From NCBI RefSeq assembly GCF_009707365.1, contig NZ_CP046122.1, positions 1,178,001 to 1,242,000 of the forward strand: a stretch of DNA of 64,000 bases, read 5' to 3'. This document shows positions 9,559 through 17,800 of this stretch, one piece after another. The position numbers and the translations under genes are program-made. The notes under the pieces are model-generated. The model saw nothing but the letters and a program-made list of their open reading frames with translations. It was not told where the DNA came from and did not search any database. The DNA is from Microlunatus sp. Gsoil 973 (lineage in GTDB: Bacteria > Actinomycetota > Actinomycetes > Propionibacteriales > Propionibacteriaceae). The first letter of the stretch is position 1. Each line of letters opens with the position of its first letter.

Positions 9559-10383
9559 TCACAGGAAGAGGTGCTTGTTCCGCTCTGCCCAATCGCCGAA
9601 GGTGTGGGCCGGGCGACCGAGGAGATCCTCGACTGTTGTCAACACCTCGGTCTCCTGGGCATTCGGCCTTCCGAACAGTTCCAGCGCGGCCTCGGCCAGG
9701 GCCTCGGGCAATCGCATCTGCGCCTGTGCTGTTGCCTGATCGATCTCGACCAACCGAAGATCACGACCGAGTACCTGCGCCAGCACTTCGACCCGCCGGC
9801 GCGCACTGATCAACTCCGGGCCGGTGAGCGGGTAGGCCGCACCGACATGCTGCCGGCCGGGGTCGAGCAGCACGACTCGGACGACGGCGGCGATGTCGTA
9901 CGGATCGATCATCGGCGTGGCGACATCCGGGAACGGCGCACGGATCGTTCCCGTTGCGACCATCGGTCGCCACATCGCTGTATTGCTGGCGAACTGACCC
10001 GGCCGCAGGATGATCGGTTCCGGCAGCAGGTTCACCAGATTGCGTTCGGCGGCCTCGTGCGACGCGCCGATCAGATAGCCGGGCCGGGTCTGCACGGTGA
10101 GAGCCGACATGTACGCGACCCTACGGACACCGGCTCCGGCAAGTGCCCGCAGGGCAGCCGAGTCCTCGCCGGCGGTCATCACGAATGCGCCGTCGACGCC
10201 TTCGGCCGCCGCTCGGATCGACTCCGGTTGATCAACATCGCCGAAGACCACCTCGACGCCGTCCGGCACCTGCGCATCGGCCGGCTTCCGGCTGATCGCC
10301 CGCACCGCAACATCGTCGTGCTCCAGCTGGCGGACCAGCTCGCCGCCGACACTTCCGGTGGCACCGAAGACGAGAACTCTCAT
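9559..10383 (-). CDS. NmrA-like NAD(P)-binding reductase/epimerase
   Basis: A 274-residue atypical short-chain dehydrogenase with an N-terminal Rossmann motif (VFGATGSVGGELVRQL) and an NmrA-like layout (GVDGAFVMTAGED, VRRVAYMSALTVQTRPGY). This group binds NAD(P) and acts as a quinone/aldehyde reductase or redox sensor; the substrate cannot be predicted. The ATG at 10383 has a GGGAG SD 7 nt upstream and begins the Rossmann strand directly. It is divergent from a TetR gene with an 81-nt gap holding a palindrome, so it is the likely target of that repressor. Confidence 0.82.
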   Translation of the reverse strand: MRVLVFGATGSVGGELVRQLEHDDVAVRAISRKPADAQVPDGVEVVFGDVDQPESIRAAAEGVDGAFVMTAGEDSAALRALAGAGVRRVAYMSALTVQTRPGYLIGASHEAAERNLVNLLPEPIILRPGQFASNTAMWRPMVATGTIRAPFPDVATPMIDPYDIAAVVRVVLLDPGRQHVGAAYPLTGPELISARRRVEVLAQVLGRDLRLVEIDQATAQAQMRLPEALAEAALELFGRPNAQETEVLTTVEDLLGRPAHTFGDWAERNKHLFL

Positions 10384-10388
10384 GATCA

Positions 10389-10405
10389 ACTCCCATTTAT
10401 GGAGT
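10389..10405. promoter_or_regulatory. Candidate TetR operator
   Basis: Perfect inverted repeat ACTCC-N7-GGAGT between the divergent NmrA-like and TetR genes, a few bases upstream of the NmrA-like start. A second, overlapping CCAT-TT-ATGG palindrome has its centre half a base away. Confidence 0.45.
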
Positions 10406-10464
10406 GCGGACTCAGTAAAGGATAGGATGATCGGGACTTGAAGGCAACAGGTGGAGCGATCGGG

Positions 10465-11067
10465 ATGAGTGACCAGCGCCGCAGCAGGGGGAGACCGCGC
10501 ACCGGCGTGCGCGAGTCGGTGATCACTGCCGCGGCGGCCCTGCTCGCCGAAGTTGGTGTGGTCGGGTTCACCACCAAGGCTGTCGCCGACCGCGCGGGCG
10601 TCGCCGAGTCGAGCATCTTCTACCATTTCGGCGACCGTGCCGGATTGCTCCGAGAGATCATCTTCGCCGAGGTCGGCGGCTACAAGGCGATGGTCGACGA
10701 GTTGATCACCGACGACGTCCCGCCCGCGGTCGGATTCGAGCGGCTGTTGGGATTCCTCGAGGACTACTACCTACGGATCCTGCCCGGCATGATCGCCGTG
10801 CAGGCCGACCCGCAGTTGATGACCGGCATCCGCGAGCATCGACCGGCGGCCGACGCCGGCCCGCACCGGGCGGTCGAACCGGTGCAGGCCTATCTGGCCG
10901 CGCAGCGGGCCGCCGGTCGGATCGGCGACGTCGACCGCCGGGCGATCGCGCTGTTCATCATCGGCGCCGCTTTCCAGCGAGCAATGGCCCGGCGCTTCGG
11001 TGCAGGTCGCGCGTTGCCGACCGGGAAACAGGTCGCCCAGCAGCTGCTCAGGCTGGTTGCAGAATGA
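10465..11067 (+). CDS. TetR/AcrR family transcriptional regulator
   Basis: A 200-residue repressor with the family N-terminal helix-turn-helix (FTTKAVADRAGVAESSIFYH, then FGDRAGLL) and a variable ligand-binding C-terminus. ATG 10465 has GGTGGAG about 8 nt upstream; TTG 10438 and GTG 10451 are upstream alternatives. It diverges from the NmrA-like reductase and probably controls it and itself through the palindrome between them. Its last 20 nt overlap the convergent glgX end. Confidence 0.87.
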   Translation: MSDQRRSRGRPRTGVRESVITAAAALLAEVGVVGFTTKAVADRAGVAESSIFYHFGDRAGLLREIIFAEVGGYKAMVDELITDDVPPAVGFERLLGFLEDYYLRILPGMIAVQADPQLMTGIREHRPAADAGPHRAVEPVQAYLAAQRAAGRIGDVDRRAIALFIIGAAFQRAMARRFGAGRALPTGKQVAQQLLRLVAE

Positions 11068-13162
11068 CGACCGACCGGCCCGGAATGGTCAACACGCTGT
11101 CACCGGGCACCGGTTCGGACGGCAGTTCGCCCTCGACTCCGGTGTGCGCGAGCACGGTGTAACTGCTGCCCCAGGGTCCGCCGGGCAACTGGACCTCGAC
11201 CGGGTCAGCCCCGGCATGGAACCAGATCAGCAGCGCGTCCTCCGAATCCCGGTCCGGACGGTCGTCGACAACGTACATGCCGAGTGTCCGGCGGCCGGGG
11301 TCCTGCCACTGTTCGACGGTCATCTCTCCCTGCAGGTCATGCGGGTAGCCGCCGAACCAGGCGAGATTCTTGCGTCCCGTCGGCTCGCCGTCCGCGTCGA
11401 GCACATCCTCGCTGTGACGGAACGTCTCGGGCCGCAGCACCGGATGATCACGCCGCAGGGCAAGCACGGTACGCGTCAGGTCATGAAGATCGCCCCACGT
11501 GTCGGCTGTCGTCCAGTTCACCCAGGAGATCGGCCCGTCCTGGCAGTAGGCGTTGTTGTTGCCCTCCTGAGTCCGGCCGATGTCGTCCGCCTGGGTGATC
11601 ATCGGTACCCCGGCTGCCAGGATGGTGGTGATCATCATGTTCTTGGCCTGCCGGTGCCGCAGCGCATTGATCGCGGGATCGTCGGTCTCACCCTCGTAGC
11701 CACAGTTCCAGGACCGGTTGTCGTCCGAACCGTCCCGGTTGCCTTCGCCATTGGCCTGATTGTGCTTGAGGTCGTAGGTCACCAGGTCGCGGAGGGTGAA
11801 GCCGTCGTGCGCGGTCACGAAGTTGATGCTGGAACTCGCCGGGCGGTCGTCGTGCTCGAACAGGTCGGGTGAACCGGCCATCCGGGCGGCGAGTTCACCG
11901 ACGTCGGCAGCGCAGCGCCAGTAGTCGCGGACGAAACCGCGGAACCGGTCGTTCCACTCGCTCCAGCGCGCACCGAAGCCGCCGACCTGGTAGCCGTACG
12001 GGCCGACGTCCCACGGTTCGGCGATCATCTTGATGCCGGCCAGGATCGGATCTTCGGCGATGGCCACTTTCAGTGGATGGTTCTGGTCGACGTGATGCTG
12101 GCCGTCCCGGAGCAGGGTGGTGGCCAGGTCGAAACGGAAACCGTCGACACCCATCTCGGTGACCCAGTAGCGCAGTGAGTCCATGATCATCCGGACCACG
12201 CCGGGGTTGGAGGTGTCCATCGAGTTGCCGGTGCCGGTGACGTCGTAGTCGTTGCGCTGGTCCTGCGTCAGTCGGTAGTACCCGGCATGATCGATTCCCC
12301 GGAAACACAACGTCGGACCCTCGTGGCCACCCTCGCCGGTGTGGTTGTAGACGACATCGAGGATGACCTCGATGCCCGCCTGGTGGTACGCCGTCACCAT
12401 CTCCTTGAACTCGCGCACCTGCTGTCCCATGGTGCCGACCGAGCAGTAGAAGGCGTGCGGGGCGAAGAACCCCAGCGTGTTGTAGCCCCAGTAGTTGGTC
12501 AGGCCGCGGCCGATCAGGAACGGCTCGGAGACGAAGTGGTGCACCGGGAGCAACTCGATCGCCGTGATGCCCAGATTCTGCAGATGCTCGATGACCGCCG
12601 GATAGGCGAGCCCGGCGAAGGTGCCGCGCAGATGTTCGGGAACCTGCGGATGGAGGTGGGTGAAGCCCTTGATGTGGGTCTCGTAGATGACCGAATCGGC
12701 CAGCGACCGGCGCTGCTCGATCGGTACCGGCGGCGGAGTGTCCTCGACCACCACACTCAACGGCACTGCCTCGAACGAGTCGGTCAGGTCAGGGGTGTAC
12801 GCGGACTCGGCCGTGTGGTCGGAGATCGGCCCGGAGTAGTCGACGCCGCCGGTGATGGCGCGGGCGTACGGGTCGAGCAGCAGCTTTGCGGGATTGAACC
12901 GGCGGCCGTCCTCGGGAGCCCAGTCGCCGTGTACCCGGAAGCCGTACCGCTGTTCGGCGGTGACGCCGGGCGCGTGCACCCGCCAAACGCCGTCCTCGCC
13001 GAGTTCCATGTCCTGGTTGTGCTGGGTGCGGTCCTCGTCGACCAGCGCCAATTCGACCCGGGTCGCGCGCGGGGCCCAGAGCCCGAACGTCGCGCCGTCA
13101 TCGTGCAGTTGGGCTCCGAGGACGGTGTCCTCGGTCGGGGTCGGCAGGTCGATCTGGGTCAT
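11048..13162 (-). CDS. glgX: Glycogen debranching enzyme GlgX
   Basis: Hydrolyses alpha-1,6 branch points of limit dextrins left by GlgP. About 704 residues: CBM48 near the N-terminus (FGLWAPRATRVELALVDED), then a GH13 isoamylase-type barrel with the nucleophile in MGVDGFRFDLATTLL (D345), IAEPWDVGPYGYQVGGF and FVTAHDGFTLRDLVTY. The start ATG at 13162 gives MTQIDLPTPTEDTVLG; a longer upstream frame has no homology. A TATCCT box about 28 nt upstream is a possible -10. It lies apart from the glgB-mak-glgE operon. Confidence 0.94.
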   Translation of the reverse strand: MTQIDLPTPTEDTVLGAQLHDDGATFGLWAPRATRVELALVDEDRTQHNQDMELGEDGVWRVHAPGVTAEQRYGFRVHGDWAPEDGRRFNPAKLLLDPYARAITGGVDYSGPISDHTAESAYTPDLTDSFEAVPLSVVVEDTPPPVPIEQRRSLADSVIYETHIKGFTHLHPQVPEHLRGTFAGLAYPAVIEHLQNLGITAIELLPVHHFVSEPFLIGRGLTNYWGYNTLGFFAPHAFYCSVGTMGQQVREFKEMVTAYHQAGIEVILDVVYNHTGEGGHEGPTLCFRGIDHAGYYRLTQDQRNDYDVTGTGNSMDTSNPGVVRMIMDSLRYWVTEMGVDGFRFDLATTLLRDGQHHVDQNHPLKVAIAEDPILAGIKMIAEPWDVGPYGYQVGGFGARWSEWNDRFRGFVRDYWRCAADVGELAARMAGSPDLFEHDDRPASSSINFVTAHDGFTLRDLVTYDLKHNQANGEGNRDGSDDNRSWNCGYEGETDDPAINALRHRQAKNMMITTILAAGVPMITQADDIGRTQEGNNNAYCQDGPISWVNWTTADTWGDLHDLTRTVLALRRDHPVLRPETFRHSEDVLDADGEPTGRKNLAWFGGYPHDLQGEMTVEQWQDPGRRTLGMYVVDDRPDRDSEDALLIWFHAGADPVEVQLPGGPWGSSYTVLAHTGVEGELPSEPVPGDSVLTIPGRSVVILQPA

Positions 13163-13244
13163 ATGTGGTCCGTTCTGTTGCAAAGCCGTCACAGGATAGC
13201 GGTACGCGCCATGTGTACCCGGATTTCGGCAGCTTGCGCGTCGG

Positions 13245-13250
13245 TAGGGT
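13245..13250 (+). promoter_or_regulatory. -10 box of leaderless enoyl-CoA hydratase gene
   Basis: TAGGGT, 6 nt, then ATG 13257. Confidence 0.45.
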
Positions 13251-13256
13251 GCGGCC

Positions 13257-14039
13257 ATGAGCGATCTCGTAAGGCTCGAGGTCACCGACGGCGTCGCTAC
13301 GCTGCGGATCGACCGGCCCGAGCAGCTGAACGCGTTGAACGCCGATATCCAGGCGCGGATCGCGGCGGCGGCGCGCGAAGCCGACCGGCGCGATGACATC
13401 GCCGCCGTTGTGCTGACCGGCGGGGACAAGGTGTTCGCCGCCGGCGCCGATGTCAAGGAGATGGCCGACCTGGGTTACGCCGAGATGGCGGCCCAATCGG
13501 CCAGGATCCACGAGTGTTTCAATGCCGTCGCCGGGATCGCCAAGCCCGTCATCGCGGCGATCAACGGCTATGCCCTCGGCGGCGGCTGCGAGTTGGCCCT
13601 GTGCGCCGACGTCCGGTTCGCGGCGCAGAACGCGACACTCGGTCAGCCGGAGATCAAGCTCGGCGTGATTCCCGGGGCCGGGGGAACCCAGCGGCTGACC
13701 CGGCTGGTCGGGCCGTCCCGGGCCAAGGAGATCATCTTCAGCGGCCGGTTCGTCGGCGCCGAGGAGGCGCTCCGGATCGGTCTGCTCGATCGGCTGTTGC
13801 CCGCCACCGAGGTGTACCCGGCCGCAGTGGAATGGGCCAAGCAGTTCGTCGGCGGGCCGCGACTCGCGCTGTCGGCCGCCAAGCAGGCGATCGATCTCGG
13901 CGCCGGGGTCGATCTGGCAACCGGGCTGGAGATCGAACGCCAGCTCTTCGCCGGACTGTTCGCCACCGAGGATCGGACCGTCGGTATGCGAAGCTTCGTC
14001 GAGAACGGGCCGGGGAAGGCCCGGTTCACCGGGCGCTGA
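13257..14039 (+). CDS. Enoyl-CoA hydratase/isomerase
   Basis: A 260-residue crotonase-fold enzyme that hydrates 2-enoyl-CoA in fatty-acid or related acyl-CoA breakdown. The oxyanion-hole region INGYALGGGCELALCADVR and both catalytic glutamates are present (E112 in GGCELA, E132 in GQPEIKLGVIPGAGGTQR), so true hydratase activity is expected. Substrate chain length cannot be read. The ETF genes lie 2.9 kb downstream in the same direction. Confidence 0.9.
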   Translation: MSDLVRLEVTDGVATLRIDRPEQLNALNADIQARIAAAAREADRRDDIAAVVLTGGDKVFAAGADVKEMADLGYAEMAAQSARIHECFNAVAGIAKPVIAAINGYALGGGCELALCADVRFAAQNATLGQPEIKLGVIPGAGGTQRLTRLVGPSRAKEIIFSGRFVGAEEALRIGLLDRLLPATEVYPAAVEWAKQFVGGPRLALSAAKQAIDLGAGVDLATGLEIERQLFAGLFATEDRTVGMRSFVENGPGKARFTGR

Positions 14040-14085
14040 CCATGGTGCGGCGCCGGTGATGGGTCGCCGCACCGAGGGAGGTCTC

Positions 14086-14802
14086 GTGGTCGGTAAGGTC
14101 ATGATCATCGTCGGCGGGATCTTCGCGCCGGTCGGGGTGATCCTGCTGGTGGTCTGCGCCGCGCTGACGATCAACACGGTGCAGTTCAGGGCATCGGCGG
14201 TGAGCACCACCGGAACCGTCGTCGACGTACGGCCCCGGCTGAACTGCAGCGACGGCAGTTGCACGACCACCTACCGCCCGGTGGTCGCCTACCGGACCCC
14301 GGACGGAGCGAAGATCATCTTCACCTCCGACTCGGGCACCAACTCCCGCCCACAGGTCGGCAGCCGGGTGACCGTGCTTTTTGCCGAGAACGATCCCGGG
14401 CATGCCCGGCTGGACAGTTTCACCGAATTCTGGTTGGCGCCGTTGATCACCGGGCTGCTCGGCATCGTCTTCACCGGAATCGGCGCGGTGCTGATCATCA
14501 CCCGGCTTCGCCGCCGCAGCCGGGACGCCTGGCTGGACACCCATGGAACCAGGATCAGCGCCGAGATCGTCCGGGTGGAGCAGAACCGCAGCGTCCGGAT
14601 CAACGGCGTGCATCCCTGGCGGGTGATCGCCGACTGGGTCGATCCGGCGAGTGGTGGGCACGCTACGTTCACCAGCGGCGATCTGCGGCACAACCCGTCC
14701 GATCGGATTACCGGCCGGAGAACCATCGAGGTGCTGATCGATCCCGCCGACCCGGGCCGTCGCTACCGGATGCTCCTGGAATCGGTCGGCGTCATAGGCT
14801 GA
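14086..14802 (+). CDS. DUF3592 family membrane protein
   Basis: About 238 residues. A first membrane helix (VMIIVGGIFAPVGVILLVVC), an extracytoplasmic DUF3592 segment (TTGTVVDVRPRLNCSDG, then VVAYRTPDG and VGSRVTVLFAENDPGHARLD), a second helix (LITGLLGIVFTGIGAVLIIT) and a C-terminal beta-rich region. Function unknown. GTG 14086 was chosen because GGGAGG precedes it by 4 nt and it opens the first helix; ATG 14059 is an in-frame alternative. Confidence 0.7.
   Translation: MVGKVMIIVGGIFAPVGVILLVVCAALTINTVQFRASAVSTTGTVVDVRPRLNCSDGSCTTTYRPVVAYRTPDGAKIIFTSDSGTNSRPQVGSRVTVLFAENDPGHARLDSFTEFWLAPLITGLLGIVFTGIGAVLIITRLRRRSRDAWLDTHGTRISAEIVRVEQNRSVRINGVHPWRVIADWVDPASGGHATFTSGDLRHNPSDRITGRRTIEVLIDPADPGRRYRMLLESVGVIG
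14795..14800 (+). promoter_or_regulatory. -10 box of leaderless S9 gene remnant
   Basis: TAGGCT, 6 nt, then GTG 14807. The hexamer overlaps the end of the DUF3592 reading frame. Confidence 0.4.
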
Positions 14803-14806
14803 CGCC

Positions 14807-15694
14807 GTGCAGCCTGATGATCTTGATCTGATCAACTCCGTGTCCGAGCCGTCGCTCCATCCCGACGGCGGCGTGGCCGTCGCGTCGGTGACTCGGCCCG
14901 ACCTCGGCGCCGACAGCTACGTCGGACAGCTCTGGACGATCCCGATCGGAGACGGCACGCCGCGCCGGCTGACCCGGGGTTTCCGCGACACCGCGCCGCG
15001 GTATTCGCCGGACGGGGAACTGATCGGATTCCTCCGTGCCCAGGCCGGGCAACCGCCTCAACTGTTCGTTGTGGCCTCCCGAGGCGGAGAGCCGGTCCAG
15101 GTCACTGATCGCAAGCTGGGCATCAGCGACTTCGCCTGGTCGCCGGACGGCGAGCGGCTGGCGTTCGTCAGCCGGGAACCGGAACGGGGCAGGTACGGCA
15201 CCGTCGACGGCCTGGACGCCGGCGCCGAACCGCCGCGGCGGATCACCACGTTCAAGTACGCGCAGAACGGCCTGGGGTACGACATCGACCGCCGTGCCCA
15301 GGTCTTCGTGATCGACGTGCCCGACATCTGCGCCGAGCCGGTCGTCCAGCCGGTGCCCTCGATCGACGGGAAACCCGACCCGGTCCCGACGGTTCCGGAG
15401 GCGGTCCGGATCACCGACGCCGACACCGACCATCAACTGGTGGAGTTCACCAACGACGGCGCAGCGGTGGCGGTGATCGCCGCCGTACACCCCGATCGTG
15501 ATCTCGACCGGCGGACGAACCTGCTGATCGTCGATGTCGCGAGGTCAGCGGACCCGGTCGACCTGACCGGCGCTCATGGCCGGTACGCGATCAGCTCGGC
15601 CGCTGTCGCACCGGACGGCACGATCTTCTTCGAGGCCGGTGACCTCGGTCCGGACGGTCTGGACTTCGTGGGGCGCAGCCACGCGCTCTACCAG
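14807..15694 (+). pseudogene. S9-type peptidase, N-terminal propeller only (truncated)
   Basis: Starts at GTG 14807 and reads ~296 residues of WD40-like beta-propeller as in acyl-aminoacyl/dipeptidyl peptidases (ISDFAWSPDGERLAFVSRE, AAVAPDGTIFFEAGDLGPDG, LDFVGRSHALYQ). Whole S9 enzymes of this type are roughly 600-700 residues, with a C-terminal alpha/beta-hydrolase domain carrying the Ser-Asp-His triad. That domain is entirely missing. At about 15,694 the similarity ends and GH3-like sequence begins. The upstream half is clean and in frame, so the loss looks like a deletion or an assembly join. It cannot be a working peptidase. Confidence 0.65.
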
Positions 15695-16812
15695 GATGCG
15701 CCCGGACGGGCGCCGGATCGCGGTCATCCGGCCCGTGTGCGCAGGACATCACGACCTGGGCTTCGGGTGCCCTACATCGTTCCGCTCAACCACGTGGTGC
15801 TTGTCGCCGCAACGGGTCGGGCGAGATCGGATTGCCCGGGGACGATCTGGCGTCCGCGCTCCGCCGCGAGTTCGCCGATGCCGAGATCACCGTCGCGGAC
15901 GGCGTCCCGATCATGGAACCCGACGCATCCGGCATCGACGAGGCGGTCGCCCTTGCCGCCGACAGTGATCTTGTGGTGCTGGCCATCGGTGACCGGGCGG
16001 GCATGTTCGGCAAGGGCACCTCCGGCGAGGGTTGCGACTCGGTCGATCTGCGGTTGCCCGGACTGCAGCACCAGCTGGCAGCCGCCGTGCTGGACAGCGG
16101 CACGCCGGTCGTCCTGGTGATCATCTCCGGTCGGCCGTACGCCCTCGGCGGCCTGGCCGAGCGGAGCGCGGCGGTCATCCAGTCGTTCATGCCCGGCATC
16201 GAGGGCGGCGCGGCGGTGGCGGGTGTGCTGTCCGGTCGGATCAATCCGTCCGGGCGGTTGCCGATCGGGATCCCGGATCATCCAGGTGGACAACCGGGCA
16301 CCTATCTGGCGCCGCCGCTGGCCTGGTACAGCGACGGGGTCTCCAATCTCGACCCGCGGCCGTTGTTCTGCTTCGGGCACGGCATCGGGTACACCGATTT
16401 CGCGCTGGATGATCTTCGACTGAGCGCGGCGGAGATCGCCCCCGACGGCACCGTCGAGGTTTCGGCAACCGTGATCAACACCGGGAGTCGGCAGGGGACC
16501 GAGGTCGTCCAGTTGTACGCCGGTGACCCGGTCGCCCGGGTCGCCCGGCCGCTGAAGCAGCTGATCGGCTTCGCCCGGGTCGCCCTCGAGCCGGGGGAGC
16601 GCCGTCGGGTCACGTTCAGCGTCCACGCCGATCGGTTCAGCTACCTCGGGCCGGACTACCGCCGGATCGTCGAGCCGGGAGAGATCGAGCTGTCGGTCGG
16701 GCGGTCGAGTGAGGACCGGCCGCTGCAGGCCGGCGTCGTGATCACCGGAGGCGTACGCGTGGTGGGCGAGGGCCGGGTGCTCGACACCCCGGTCACTGTC
16801 GAGCCGGCCTGA
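15695..16812 (+). pseudogene. GH3 beta-glucosidase-type C-terminal fragment
   Basis: The clean part, about 15,820-16,812, encodes the GH3 C-terminal domain (LVVLAIGDRAGMFGKGTSGE, VDLRLPGLQHQL, VVLVIISGRPYALGGLAERS, FFGHG-like FCFGHGIGYTDF) and a fibronectin-III-like end (TEVVQLYAGDPVARVARPLK). The preceding ~130 nt look like the upstream GH3 strand split over frames: DGRRIAVIRPV in one, YIVPLNHVVL in another, GSGEIGLPGDDLA in the third. The N-terminal GH3 barrel with the nucleophile Asp is absent. Fusion to the S9 propeller plus these indels marks it as non-functional. The first usable ATG/GTG in the clean frame would give at most ~326 residues. Confidence 0.65.
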
Positions 16813-16899
16813 GCATTTGCCAGACTGTCCGGGTGGACTCCGCCGGTCGGATGCCGACCAGGAGGCCGGTCTGCGCCCTCGGTTTGTGGAAGGCTAGGT

Positions 16900-16913
16900 T
16901 ACTGGTGAGTAAT
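16900..16913. promoter_or_regulatory. Palindromic operator candidate upstream of etfBA
   Basis: TTACT-GGTG-AGTAA lies 33 nt before the etfB start and overlaps a possible -10 (TAATAT, 16911-16916). The form is typical of a dimeric repressor site; the regulator is not identified. Confidence 0.45.
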
Positions 16914-16945
16914 ATGGGCTCGAATCGTGGGAGGAAGCGAGGGAC

Positions 16946-17740
16946 ATGAAGATCGTCACGCTGGTCAAGTACGTACCCGACGCGACTGGTGATCGCGGCT
17001 TCGCCGACGACGGCACGGTCGATCGGGAGCGCGAGGACGGTCTGCTCTCCGAACTGGACGAGTACGCGGTCGAGCAGGCGCTGCAGATCGCAGACGACTC
17101 CGACGAGGAGGTCGAGGTGATCGCGGTGACCCTCGGTCCCGACGACGCCGCCGATGCGATCAAGCGCGCCCTGCAGATGGGCGCGAGCGGCGGCGTACAC
17201 ATCAACGACGACTCGGTGCACGGCTCCGATGCTCCGGCCACCAGCGCGATCCTTGCCGCCGCCGTCCGCAAACTGGCGCCGGACCTGGTGATCGCCGGCA
17301 TGGCCTCGACCGACGGCACCATGGGTGTGCTGCCGGCGATGATCAGCGAGCGCCTCGGCTGGCCGGCCGCAACGCTGGGCGCCACCTTGTCGGTCGACGC
17401 GGGCACTGCGACCATCCGTCGCGACGGCGACATCGCCAGCCAGACCGTGGAAGTCAGCCTGCCGGCGATCGTCAGCGTCACCGACCAGTCCGGTGAGGCC
17501 CGTTATCCGTCGATGAAGGGAATCCTGGCTGCCAAGAAGAAGCCGGTCGACGAGTGGCAGCTGGATGATCTTGATCTTGACGCCGAGTCGGCGGCGACGG
17601 TCGGCCTGGACAACGCCTGGTCCACCGTCCTGGACACGTCTCCGCGGCCGCCCAAGGAGGCCGGCCGGCAGATCACCGACGAGGACGGTTCGGGTGCGGC
17701 AGCGCTGGCCGACTTCCTGGTCTCCGGCAAGTACATCTGA
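16946..17740 (+). CDS. etfB: Electron transfer flavoprotein beta subunit
   Basis: A 264-residue FixA/EtfB protein beginning MKIVTLVKYVPDATGDRGF, with the AMP-binding ETF region later (VIAGMASTDGTMGVLPAMI). With EtfA it carries electrons from acyl-CoA dehydrogenases to the quinone pool via ETF dehydrogenase. A strong SD (GGGAGGA) lies upstream of ATG 16946. It forms an operon with etfA after a 60-nt gap. Confidence 0.95.
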   Translation: MKIVTLVKYVPDATGDRGFADDGTVDREREDGLLSELDEYAVEQALQIADDSDEEVEVIAVTLGPDDAADAIKRALQMGASGGVHINDDSVHGSDAPATSAILAAAVRKLAPDLVIAGMASTDGTMGVLPAMISERLGWPAATLGATLSVDAGTATIRRDGDIASQTVEVSLPAIVSVTDQSGEARYPSMKGILAAKKKPVDEWQLDDLDLDAESAATVGLDNAWSTVLDTSPRPPKEAGRQITDEDGSGAAALADFLVSGKYI

Positions 17741-17800
17741 CGAGCACAACTGATTCGGACGGCTGACACCCGTCGGGACGGCTAGGGAAGGAATACTGAT

